Notes under the pieces: model-generated
Databases searched by the model: none
What the model saw: the letters and a program-made list of their open reading frames with translations, nothing else
What the model was told of the DNA's origin: nothing
Position numbers and translations under genes: made by a program
In this document: positions 1 through 5,307 of the stretch, one piece after another
Numbering within the stretch: position 1 is the first letter of the stretch
Layout of the letters: each line of letters starts with the position of its first letter
Origin: Armatimonadota bacterium
GTDB taxonomy: Bacteria; Armatimonadota; Fimbriimonadia; Fimbriimonadales; Fimbriimonadaceae
Assembly: GCA_023423495.1 (NCBI GenBank)
Contig: JAFAFM010000203.1
Span: forward strand, 1 to 5,307
Length of the DNA: 5,307 nt
Direction: 5' to 3'

Positions 1-1
1 C

Positions 2-1678
2 AAGAACATTTTCGCCTACAACTCGGTGACTCACGGCGGGGACGGCTTCTTCCATTGGGCTGGCCAAACAACAATGGATACCGGAAAGGGAGGCTGCAAC
101 GATAACCTGCTTTACGGTAACGATTGGAGTCACGCTCCGACTAACGGCATTGAAGCAACATTCAGCCGAAACAACTTCGTGAACAACCTGATCATGGAGT
201 GTTGGCATGGAATCTGGGGCGGATATAGCTACGAATCAAAGATCATCGGCAACGTCTTTGGTTACAACGGCGAAGCGATCGCGATCGAGCATGGCCAGGA
301 CAATGTCATTAAAGGAAACCGGTTCTATCGCGACAACGAGGCGATCTACCTTTGGTTCAATGATCGGCCTCAAGATCCGAACTGGGGATATCCGAAGTTC
401 CGCGATACACGCAGCATGCGCTACGACATTTCGAACAACTCGTTCGAGGAAATCCATGCGAATGCGCTCCGAATTAACAACACTCTCAATTTGAATGTAG
501 AGGGCAATGTTTTCTTAAACCCTGGCAAGGTCATTAACCTTTCGGGGCCGAAGTCCGAAAAAGTCCAGCTGCGCAACAACCGACTGATGGGGACCGCTGA
601 TGCCACCGCAAACGTGACCGGTGTCGACTACGTCTCAAATGGATTGGTCGAAGGCCGAGCGCCCATGGGTCCAGCCAGCTCGCTTAACCAAGGTGACGTT
701 AGCGATTACGCCAAGCGATTCAATCTTTCGTGGTTGCCACACAGATCGCTCAAGGCGCCATGGAACAGCGACGCGAATGCAGCGGTGAACAAGGATGCGG
801 CGCAGTTCGAGGTCGCACCGATGGCGGGCGGCATGAATCCATTCCTGAAGAAGGATCAGCTTCGCGGCTGGCGCTATATGCTGGTCGACCACTGGGGTCC
901 ATACGACTTCAAGTCCCCATTGCTGTGGCCGCGAGAAGCGACGGCTCTGGGTGGAGGTGTTTCAGTCGACTCCAACGGTCGGCAAGTCACCGGGCAGCCG
1001 TCTTACACCCAAAGATTCGAAGTCCTCGGTCCGAAGGGTCGATGGCGTTTGGTTTCGAAGACTGGCTATACGAATGTGTCAGCCACCGAAGGAACTGTTC
1101 CGGGATTTCTTGAAGCGACAATCGTCGGACGTCGGCCTAACAAAACTGATCTTGTCTTGGAATATGTCGGCGCAGCGACCACGGATTATCGGGGCATCGT
1201 GACCCCGGCGGGCCGCCCGGTCCGCTTTGGGCACAACAAGTTCCAAATCCCCGTGGATTGGACCGTCCGATTCTTCAAGTGGGAGACTCAGGTAGATCCA
1301 ACCGTTGCTACTTCCAATCCCGTGGAGGCAGACCTGCGGAAAATCTTTGGCGGCGAGCCGCTGAAGACGTTGAAGTCTGATCGCCTTGATTTCGCATCGG
1401 GAGGAGCCTTCGCGCAAGGGTTGCCAAACGACAAGTTCGCGACGATTGCGGAAGGTGAATTTGAGATCACGCCCGGCGATTATGTGATCGAGCTTACGAC
1501 CGATGACGGTTCTCGGCTGTGGCTGGATGGCAAGGAGATCATTACCGGCGCTTGGAAGTACCAGGGCCCCACACAGTACACGGCAAACGTCAAGCTTGGT
1601 GGCAAGCACAAGCTTCGGGTCGAGCACTTTGAGATCAGCGGCTACGCCGCACTTAAGGTCAATATCCGTCCGAAGTAA
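2..1678 (+). CDS. Right-handed beta-helix protein with C-terminal PA14-like domain (5' end missing)
   Basis: The reading frame is open from base 2 to the TAA at 1676-1678, so 558 residues are visible and the start lies outside the window; the GTG at 26 is only an internal codon. Roughly the first 200 residues are Asn/Gly-rich rungs such as NNFVNNLI, IIGNVF, VIKGNRF, DISNNSF, NVEGNVF and VQLRNNRL, typical of NosD/pectate-lyase-like parallel beta-helices. A middle region carries a VDHWGPYDFKSPLLWP stretch and a beta-rich segment (EVLGPKGRWRLV) that I recall following beta-helices in some bacterial surface proteins. The last 118 residues or so (bases 1322-1675) look like PA14: DYVIELTTDDGSRLWLDG, then a W, then HKLRVEHFE. 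Such proteins usually act outside the cell on carbohydrate, but no catalytic residues can be assigned and any signal peptide is outside the window. The family call is fairly sure; the substrate is unknown. Confidence 0.85.
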   Translation, partial: KNIFAYNSVTHGGDGFFHWAGQTTMDTGKGGCNDNLLYGNDWSHAPTNGIEATFSRNNFVNNLIMECWHGIWGGYSYESKIIGNVFGYNGEAIAIEHGQDNVIKGNRFYRDNEAIYLWFNDRPQDPNWGYPKFRDTRSMRYDISNNSFEEIHANALRINNTLNLNVEGNVFLNPGKVINLSGPKSEKVQLRNNRLMGTADATANVTGVDYVSNGLVEGRAPMGPASSLNQGDVSDYAKRFNLSWLPHRSLKAPWNSDANAAVNKDAAQFEVAPMAGGMNPFLKKDQLRGWRYMLVDHWGPYDFKSPLLWPREATALGGGVSVDSNGRQVTGQPSYTQRFEVLGPKGRWRLVSKTGYTNVSATEGTVPGFLEATIVGRRPNKTDLVLEYVGAATTDYRGIVTPAGRPVRFGHNKFQIPVDWTVRFFKWETQVDPTVATSNPVEADLRKIFGGEPLKTLKSDRLDFASGGAFAQGLPNDKFATIAEGEFEITPGDYVIELTTDDGSRLWLDGKEIITGAWKYQGPTQYTANVKLGGKHKLRVEHFEISGYAALKVNIRPK

Positions 1679-2173
1679 TCAGGTGACTTGATGGCCGGTA
1701 CCCAATCCGGCCACAGTCTTGATCGCTTCGGCTTCGAGTCGGCAGGTTGTCCAGCCGTCCATCATCTCGGCTCCCAGTTTCTTGTAAAAACCGATCGCCG
1801 ACTCGTTCCAGTCCAAAACCGACCACTCGAAACGCCCGGCCCCTTCTTGCACGGCAATGCTCGCGACCGCCTTCAAAAGGGCTTTTCCAACCCCTTTGCC
1901 GCGATGGTCAGATTGCACGAATAGATCTTCCAAATAGATCCCGGGCCTTCCAAGGAATGTGGAATAGGATCGGAAGAACAGGGCAAAGCCAATTGCTGCG
2001 CCCTCTTCCTCGGCGATGAGCACACGGATTACTGGGTTCTCTCCAAACAGGTCGCGCTCGATGTCATCGGGCGTTGCCACGGCTTTCTCGGCAAGCTGTT
2101 CGTAGACTGCCAGGTTGTATATGAGTTCGCAAATGGCGGCGCAATCGGAGCGTTCGGCGGGGCGGATGGTCAC
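1679..2173 (-). CDS. GNAT N-acetyltransferase, spermidine/spermine acetyltransferase-like
   Basis: The protein has 164 residues and covers a whole GNAT domain. It starts TIRPAERSDC, as usual for the first strand and helix. YLEDLFV (residues 80-86) leads into the acetyl-CoA-binding loop DHRGKGVG (89-96, pattern R-x-x-G-x-G), and WSVLDWNESAIGFYKKLGA (117-135) is the final strand/helix with the Tyr (130) that is often the general acid. The NLAVYE segment, YLED and DWN..AI.FY..LGA match the eukaryotic SSAT/thialysine acetyltransferase layout, so a diamine, polyamine or lysine-analogue amine is a plausible acceptor, but this is inference. The start is GTG at 2173-2171. It overlaps the TGA of the upstream gene (GTGA) and lacks a strong Shine-Dalgarno, which suggests translational coupling. 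The TGA stop (1681-1679) directly abuts the stop of the beta-helix gene. Confidence 0.9.
   Translation of the reverse strand: MTIRPAERSDCAAICELIYNLAVYEQLAEKAVATPDDIERDLFGENPVIRVLIAEEEGAAIGFALFFRSYSTFLGRPGIYLEDLFVQSDHRGKGVGKALLKAVASIAVQEGAGRFEWSVLDWNESAIGFYKKLGAEMMDGWTTCRLEAEAIKTVAGLGTGHQVT
1692..1713 (+). terminator. GC-rich hairpin just past the beta-helix gene, possible terminator
   Basis: TGGCCGG (1692-1698) and CCGGCCA (1707-1713) form a perfect 7-bp stem with an 8-nt loop, 13 bases after the TAA of the beta-helix gene. The downstream T tract is poor (GTCTT), so it is not a classical factor-independent terminator. It lies inside the 3' coding end of the opposite-strand acetyltransferase, where it encodes part of a Gly-rich tail. 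With no gap between the two genes, this is the only visible candidate for ending the plus-strand transcript. Confidence 0.4.
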
Positions 2174-3060
2174 AAACCAAACTTACCCATCAAGCCGCCT
2201 CCCACATCGGTTTTGATATCAAACCACTTTCGGGTCTGATACTTGCGGCAGATATCATTCACCTTTTGATCCGTCGAAGCCAGATTCTTATCGATGACAT
2301 TTGCGCTCGTGTTTTGCAGCTTCATGACCTGCTCCAAGGATGCTGCAGGGTCCTGACTGGCGCCGCTGAGGATTTGCGCAAGGTCAGCGTTGATTCCGGG
2401 AATTTCGCTTAACGCCCGGTTATAGTCGTCGGCAATCGGCCGACATTCCGCAGGTGGCGGATAGCTTCTGAAGTCGGCAATAAGCTGGTTCCACTCGGGA
2501 CGAAGGTCGTCAAAGCTTTGTTTGGCGGTGTCCGACGGGGCTGAATCTTCGTCCTCACCGTTGAGCAACCCCATTGCTCCTCCTAGAACCTTCATTTGCT
2601 GGGCAAGGACGGCCATCTGCGTAAGCTGGCGGAGGGATAAAGCATTCTTGCGGTTTTCGATTTTCTCGACATGCTCAAGCCAACGCCGTACATCGTCCGG
2701 CATACGAATTTGCTCGGCGCGAATATCGCCAGGAGGCGGCGCTCCTTCAGCCTTCAACAGCGGTACGGTCGGCGTTTGTCCCTGCGCTTTGAGTGGTTCG
2801 ACCTCGGCGGGCTTGCTTCCAAACTTCAGCAGACCGGCAGCATTTAGACCGAAAAAGAGGGCGGCGATGAGGAGACAGGCGGCGCCCACGGCGATCCAAG
2901 TTGCCCCGGAGGATTTGGGCGTCGATGAGGGCTTGGGAAAGGATGGCGCGGGTGGGTGTGCCATGACCGGCGCTGCTGGAACTCCAGCCAAGCTCTGTCC
3001 ACAGCGCATGCAGAATGCTGCACCGTTGGGCGCCTGACTACCGCATTTGGGACAGAACAT
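2170..3060 (-). CDS. Zinc-ribbon, single-pass membrane protein of unknown function
   Basis: This is 296 residues from the ATG at 3060-3058. It opens with a zinc ribbon: CPKC (3-6) and CMRC (17-20), the short form common at the N-terminus of bacterial membrane proteins. A Pro/Ser-rich linker follows (about 27-52), then one hydrophobic segment (about 54-78, TWIAVGAACLLIAALFFGL), and a soluble, mostly helical domain of about 215 residues with no motif I recognise. The ribbon is probably cytoplasmic and the C-terminal domain extracytoplasmic, though the topology is inferred. The frame is open upstream to 3207, but the extension is unlikely because the ribbon normally begins at the second or third residue. 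The Shine-Dalgarno is weak (AGG about 14 bases upstream). The gene is first of a two-gene unit with the acetyltransferase. Confidence 0.85.
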   Translation of the reverse strand: MFCPKCGSQAPNGAAFCMRCGQSLAGVPAAPVMAHPPAPSFPKPSSTPKSSGATWIAVGAACLLIAALFFGLNAAGLLKFGSKPAEVEPLKAQGQTPTVPLLKAEGAPPPGDIRAEQIRMPDDVRRWLEHVEKIENRKNALSLRQLTQMAVLAQQMKVLGGAMGLLNGEDEDSAPSDTAKQSFDDLRPEWNQLIADFRSYPPPAECRPIADDYNRALSEIPGINADLAQILSGASQDPAASLEQVMKLQNTSANVIDKNLASTDQKVNDICRKYQTRKWFDIKTDVGGGLMGKFGL

Positions 3061-3246
3061 AACGTTTTGACGCCTGGACGTGTTTAACCATTCTACTATT
3101 GTCCGGTTCCTCTGACCCAGAGTCGCAAACAAATCGCCCGGTTCAAACGTCAAGATCGATACAGCGCACTGAGGCCGCATAAACCCGGCAAAAGTGCAAT
3201 GGAGCAAAGCCTTTGGTTGAACGACTTAATGAATAGGTCGATCTCC

Positions 3247-3252
3247 GGAGGG
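3247..3252 (+). promoter_or_regulatory. Ribosome binding site that fixes the start at 3259
   Basis: GGAGGG lies 6 bases before the ATG at 3259. It is the strongest Shine-Dalgarno seen in the window, and it rules out the ATG at 3199, 20 codons upstream in the same frame. Confidence 0.85.
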
Positions 3253-3258
3253 AATTTT

Positions 3259-3801
3259 ATGAAAAGGCAGATTAGCGGCGAACATCCGATCTGGATGTAT
3301 TTTGGGAAAGCGGTCCACCAGGCGATGGTGGACTCCTTGGGCATGAGTGAAGAAGACATCGAGGTCTATCTGACCAACCTCTTGGTCGGTTTCCTGCACA
3401 ACGACAACATGTTCTCGATCATGGACAGAACTGGCCGTCCGGTCGACTCAATTGCCGAGATGCTCATGGAAGGCGACGTTTTGCATAACGCGACCAGCTT
3501 TGATCGCGAACGCCAAGTTCATCGCCACATCGGAGATTTTCTGCTCTTCTCGTCTAGCTTATTTCCTGAATTCCTTCGAGAAATGAAATTGCGAGATGCT
3601 CGCGACATGTTGCTGGACGTGAATCACCAGGCTAGGGAGAGTTATCACATTGCGTCGACATTCGACCATGAACCCTACGCGACGGAAGCGAGAACCTTTG
3701 AGAAGTTGAGCCGTCGGTTTGAAGCCTATCAGGCAAGCCTGCTGTTGGTTCGCGCCTCATTCGATGCGGCCGGAGGCTGGAGTGGGGGATTCGAAGCCTA
3801 A
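3259..3801 (+). CDS. Conserved-looking helical protein of unknown function
   Basis: This is 180 residues with no signal peptide or membrane segment, and probably all alpha-helical. The start is chosen from the Shine-Dalgarno at 3247. Notable parts are YLTNLLVGFLHNDNMF (37-52), GRPVDSIAEMLMEGD (59-73), a core RERQVHRHIGDFLLF (83-97) followed by LFPE (101-104), and ESYHIAS (127-133) followed by HEPY (137-140). From memory, the pattern 'HRH-GD-LF...LFPE...SY-IAS' occurs in an uncharacterised bacterial family of similar length, but I could not check this. The spacing ExxxH (84-88) and ExxH (127-130) on probable helices could bind metal, which is speculation. The gene reads alone, divergent from the zinc-ribbon gene and convergent with the regulator, whose stop lies 3 bases away. 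No function is assigned. Confidence 0.85.
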   Translation: MKRQISGEHPIWMYFGKAVHQAMVDSLGMSEEDIEVYLTNLLVGFLHNDNMFSIMDRTGRPVDSIAEMLMEGDVLHNATSFDRERQVHRHIGDFLLFSSSLFPEFLREMKLRDARDMLLDVNHQARESYHIASTFDHEPYATEARTFEKLSRRFEAYQASLLLVRASFDAAGGWSGGFEA

Positions 3802-3804
3802 TTA

Positions 3805-4446
3805 TTAGATCTCATCAAACTCATCTGAATCCATTGGTTTTCCGGTCAATTCGAAGTACATCTTTTCGCTCGCCTGCTTTGTCGGGGACATATAGCCCGC
3901 AACTTCCATCGCGATACCGTCGGTGGATTGGCGGGGGATGTATTCGAAGACGAGTTCTGCAAGCTTCGTTCTTAGCTCGGCAATGTCCGGCTCGCGTAGA
4001 CGTAAGCTGGCAATCCGGAATAAGTTCATGCTGTTCAAGCTGGGATCCAAATTCGTTACCGTAAGAGCCGCTGCGCGCTCGCGAATGATCTTTCGCACGA
4101 TCGCTTCGAAGCCTTTGTTAATAGCGGCAAGATATTCCGGTCTCCACGGTGGGGCAGAGGTAAAGCCAACCCCGAACCGGTGAACATAGGCGTCTTCTGT
4201 GCGGGCGTGGCGCTTCCGGGTTTCGACCGCGAAGATAAGATCGACCTTGAGAAGTTCGTTTACGTGATAGCGCACCGTGGCGGGGCTTCTGCCGATTGCC
4301 TGGGCTACGTCAGCAGTCGAACGTGGCTCTTCGGAACTGAAAGCGTAGTAGACCTCGGCCCTGACGACGGAGGCCAATGCTAGAACCTGGGCAAGATCGA
4401 ATGTCCCTTCCTTAATCTGCCCAGGCCAAAGCGCGTCTTTTTTCAT
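3805..4446 (-). CDS. ArsR-like winged helix-turn-helix transcriptional regulator
   Basis: This is 213 residues from the ATG at 4446-4444. Residues 15-90 form a winged helix: a first helix with RAEVYYAF (29-36), then STADVAQAIGRSPATVRYHVNELL (43-66) as the helix-turn-helix with recognition helix SPATVRYHVNELL, then a basic wing LIFAVETRKRHARTED (70-85). TVRYHVNEL is the usual ArsR/HTH_20 signature. The C-terminal 120 residues have a helical, Arg/Glu-rich part (REPDIAELRTKLAELV) typical of dimerisation in this group. No Cys metal site is visible, so metal sensing is unlikely. A TTG at 4464 would add six residues; a stop at 4479-4477 closes the frame above it. A GAGGAG about 21 bases before the TTG is too far away to decide. 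The regulated genes are unknown; autoregulation or a neighbour is possible. Confidence 0.88.
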   Translation of the reverse strand: MKKDALWPGQIKEGTFDLAQVLALASVVRAEVYYAFSSEEPRSTADVAQAIGRSPATVRYHVNELLKVDLIFAVETRKRHARTEDAYVHRFGVGFTSAPPWRPEYLAAINKGFEAIVRKIIRERAAALTVTNLDPSLNSMNLFRIASLRLREPDIAELRTKLAELVFEYIPRQSTDGIAMEVAGYMSPTKQASEKMYFELTGKPMDSDEFDEI

Positions 4447-4522
4447 GGTGGGTCGATGTTTCAACCGCTGGTGATATCAGACGCTCTCTCCTCAAAGAGT
4501 CCAATGCAATAACAGGCTGCAT

Positions 4523-4530
4523 TTTATACT
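4523..4530. promoter_or_regulatory. Possible overlapping divergent -10 elements for the regulator and tRNA-Sec
   Basis: The 143-base gap between the regulator ATG and the tRNA contains ATTTTATACT (4521-4530). On the plus strand, TATACT (4525-4530) resembles a -10 box 59 bases before the tRNA. On the minus strand, TATAAA (4528-4523) resembles a -10 box about 76 bases before the regulator ATG. No good -35 hexamer is seen at 16-18 bases for either, so this is a weak call. Confidence 0.25.
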
Positions 4531-4589
4531 CAATACTTTCGCGGATTTTTGAACATGGGATTAAGGTCCCGGTGGAGCCATAATCAATC

Positions 4590-4685
4590 GGGGGCGAATG
4601 GGGGCTGGTGTCCCTCCCGGTCTTCAAAACCGTGCGTGGCGCTGATGAGGCGCTTGGTGGGTTCGATTCCTACGCGCTCCCGCCA
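4590..4685 (+). tRNA. selC: Selenocysteine tRNA, tRNA-Sec(TCA)
   Basis: This 96-nt tRNA carries Sec for UGA recoding by SelB after charging with Ser and conversion by SelA. The fold, read by hand: acceptor strands GGGGGCGA (4590-4597) and GCGCTCCC (4674-4681), 8 nt each; linker AT; a 6-bp D stem GGGGGC/GTCCCT with a 4-nt loop TGGT (4600-4615); an anticodon arm with loop CTTCAAA (4622-4628) and anticodon TCA (4624-4626); a 23-nt variable arm with stem GGCGC/GCGCT (4637-4641/4649-4653 or nearby); a 5-bp T stem GTGGG/CCTAC with loop TTCGATT (4662-4668); discriminator G4682 and encoded CCA. The 6-bp D stem, tiny D loop, long acceptor and TCA anticodon separate it from suppressor or serine tRNAs. 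Oddities: the eighth acceptor position is A-G, and the outer anticodon-stem pair C4617-T4633 is mismatched. No sel protein gene is in the window. Confidence 0.95.
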
Positions 4686-4706
4686 GCTACATTTGCATCG
4701 CTGGCG
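4681..4706 (+). repeat. Inverted repeat joining the tRNA 3' end to its trailer
   Basis: CGCCAGC (4681-4687) and GCTGGCG (4700-4706) are perfect 7-bp complements around a 12-nt loop. The left arm contains the discriminator and CCA of the tRNA. In the precursor this hairpin would compete with the acceptor stem only at its last base, so it could shape 3' processing or help termination. No T tract follows. Confidence 0.45.
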
Positions 4707-4719
4707 AGAACTTATCTGC

Positions 4720-4753
4720 TCCGGTTAGCGGGCGCAATAAGCCGGATCGTTTT
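4720..4753 (+). terminator. Candidate terminator after tRNA-Sec
   Basis: TCCGGTTA (4720-4727) can pair with TAA (4738-4740) and CCGGA (4742-4746) around a bulged G4741 and a 10-nt loop, and TTTT (4750-4753) follows. The arrangement fits a weak factor-independent terminator for the plus-strand tRNA transcript. On the minus strand no T run follows the stem, so it is unlikely to serve the convergent gene. Confidence 0.35.
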
Positions 4754-4764
4754 CAGGTGCCAGT

Positions 4765-5307
4765 TTAGCGAGTCGTCTTCGAGATTTCGAACATTCGCCG
4801 GACACTGGAATCGGTCGGGAACCGCGCGGACAGCTCTTCGAGGGCTATCCGCTCGATCGGTCGCCATGGATAAGGCGGGATAGGCTCTGGAGACGTTGCC
4901 AACTGCAGTTGATCGGACGCTTGTACATCTAGCTGAGTGCTGCGGAGTAAGGCAAATGTCAGCAGGTATCGGAGCATGGGCAGCTCGGAATGGAGCAAAG
5001 CCTCGTGAAGCCAAGTAATCGCCTCGCCGTAGAGCGACGCCTCCAATAGAAGGCAAGCAACCTCGACAAAGACCTCCGGAGTCTCCTCCATCGAATTCAA
5101 CAGGGGGGATTTTTCCCGGGATTGAGGCGGATTCGCCAAGAGGCTTTCCGCGCGGAGGGCTGGCTCAAGAGGGGCTAAAAAGTGCGCGTTGAGCAACTCT
5201 GCCCGTTCCGTGTCTTGATTGCCCCCCAGCCGCTCGGAGATGCCCTTAAGCAGCCAGGCGAGATGGTCCTCGGCGTTGAAGAGCAGACTCTGTTCTAAGT
5301 AGTAAGA
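4765..5307 (-). CDS. Tetratricopeptide/DUF5107-like protein, C-terminal part (5' end missing)
   Basis: The frame is open from the right edge to the TAA at 4767-4765, so about 180 C-terminal residues are visible and the start lies beyond 5307; the TTG at 5196 is an internal codon. The sequence reads as paired amphipathic helices: LLFNAEDHLAWLLKGISERL, then VACLLLEASLYGEAITWLHEALL, then LRYLLTFALLRS, ending with PWRPIERIALEELSARFPTD. The 'FNAEDHLAWL' and 'LYGEAITWLHEAL' helices are TPR-like, and the order of motifs resembles the C-terminal half of DUF5107 proteins, as I recall them. TPR regions bind other proteins; some DUF5107 proteins are linked to carbohydrate use, but the N-terminal part that would show this is absent. 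It converges on tRNA-Sec with a 79-base gap. TPR-like is fairly sure; the DUF5107 link is moderate. Confidence 0.75.
   Translation of the reverse strand, partial: SYYLEQSLLFNAEDHLAWLLKGISERLGGNQDTERAELLNAHFLAPLEPALRAESLLANPPQSREKSPLLNSMEETPEVFVEVACLLLEASLYGEAITWLHEALLHSELPMLRYLLTFALLRSTQLDVQASDQLQLATSPEPIPPYPWRPIERIALEELSARFPTDSSVRRMFEISKTTR

Noticed and set aside
1079..1627. Minus-strand open frame of 182 codons within the beta-helix gene
   Set aside because: It lies fully inside the beta-helix/PA14 coding sequence and its translation shows no domain; it is a shadow.
1679..1681. TGA stop of the acetyltransferase, or the TGA at 2172-2170, as a selenocysteine codon
   Set aside because: The GNAT domain is complete before the first. 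The second overlaps a start codon. Continuing either frame gives no domain extension, and neither context resembles a known redox-active Sec site.
2522..3037. Plus-strand open frame of 171 codons opposite the zinc-ribbon gene
   Set aside because: Its Ser/Arg/Ala-rich translation is low in motif content and the opposite frame has a clear zinc ribbon and membrane segment.
3061..3207. 49-residue N-terminal extension of the zinc-ribbon protein
   Set aside because: The ATG at 3060 places the CPKC ribbon at residues 3-6, as is usual for this family. The extension has no domain character and would fill most of the divergent control region.
3199..3258. Upstream ATG at 3199 for the helical protein
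   Set aside because: The GGAGGG six bases before the ATG at 3259 clearly favours the later start.
3774..3799. AGGCT/AGCCT inverted repeat at the end of the helical protein gene
   Set aside because: The stem is only 5 bp with a 16-nt loop and no T tract, which is within chance expectation.
4412..4627. Minus-strand open frame of 71 codons across the regulator start and tRNA-Sec
   Set aside because: It overlaps the 5' end of the regulator and half of the tRNA, with no recognisable domain.
4590..4685. tRNA-Sec as an integration site for a mobile element
   Set aside because: No integrase gene and no second copy of the tRNA 3' end are seen in the window.

Overview
The window is ordinary bacterial chromosome of moderate G+C, with short intergenic gaps and genes on both strands. 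Nothing in it marks a phage, plasmid, insertion sequence or CRISPR array. The organism cannot be named from the sequence. The mix of a beta-helix/PA14 protein, a DUF5107-like tetratricopeptide protein and a zinc-ribbon membrane protein would suit a free-living soil or water bacterium, perhaps of Armatimonadota or Planctomycetes type, but this is a weak impression. A selenocysteine tRNA indicates that the organism probably makes selenoproteins.

Layout from left to right: (1) 2-1678 (+), the 3' part of a large, probably exported right-handed beta-helix protein ending in a PA14-like domain. (2) 2170-3060 and 1679-2173 (-), a two-gene unit encoding a zinc-ribbon single-pass membrane protein followed by a GNAT acetyltransferase of spermidine/spermine acetyltransferase type; stop and start overlap as GTGA. 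This unit meets gene 1 tail to tail with no base between the stop codons. (3) A 198-base divergent intergenic region, then 3259-3801 (+), an uncharacterised all-helical protein of 180 residues with a very good ribosome binding site. (4) 3805-4446 (-), an ArsR-like winged-helix regulator, convergent with gene 3. (5) 4590-4685 (+), a tRNA-Sec gene (selC) with anticodon TCA, 8-nt acceptor strands, a 6-bp D stem with a 4-nt loop, and a long variable arm. (6) 4765-5307 (-), the C-terminal part of a tetratricopeptide/DUF5107-like protein that runs off the right edge.

The genes do not form one pathway. The only clear co-transcribed pair is the zinc-ribbon protein and the acetyltransferase. The most informative element is the tRNA-Sec, which stands alone here without selA, selB or selD. 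Less understood items are the helical protein at 3259-3801, the acetyltransferase/zinc-ribbon pairing, and hairpins that lie inside or directly beside genes at the convergent junctions.
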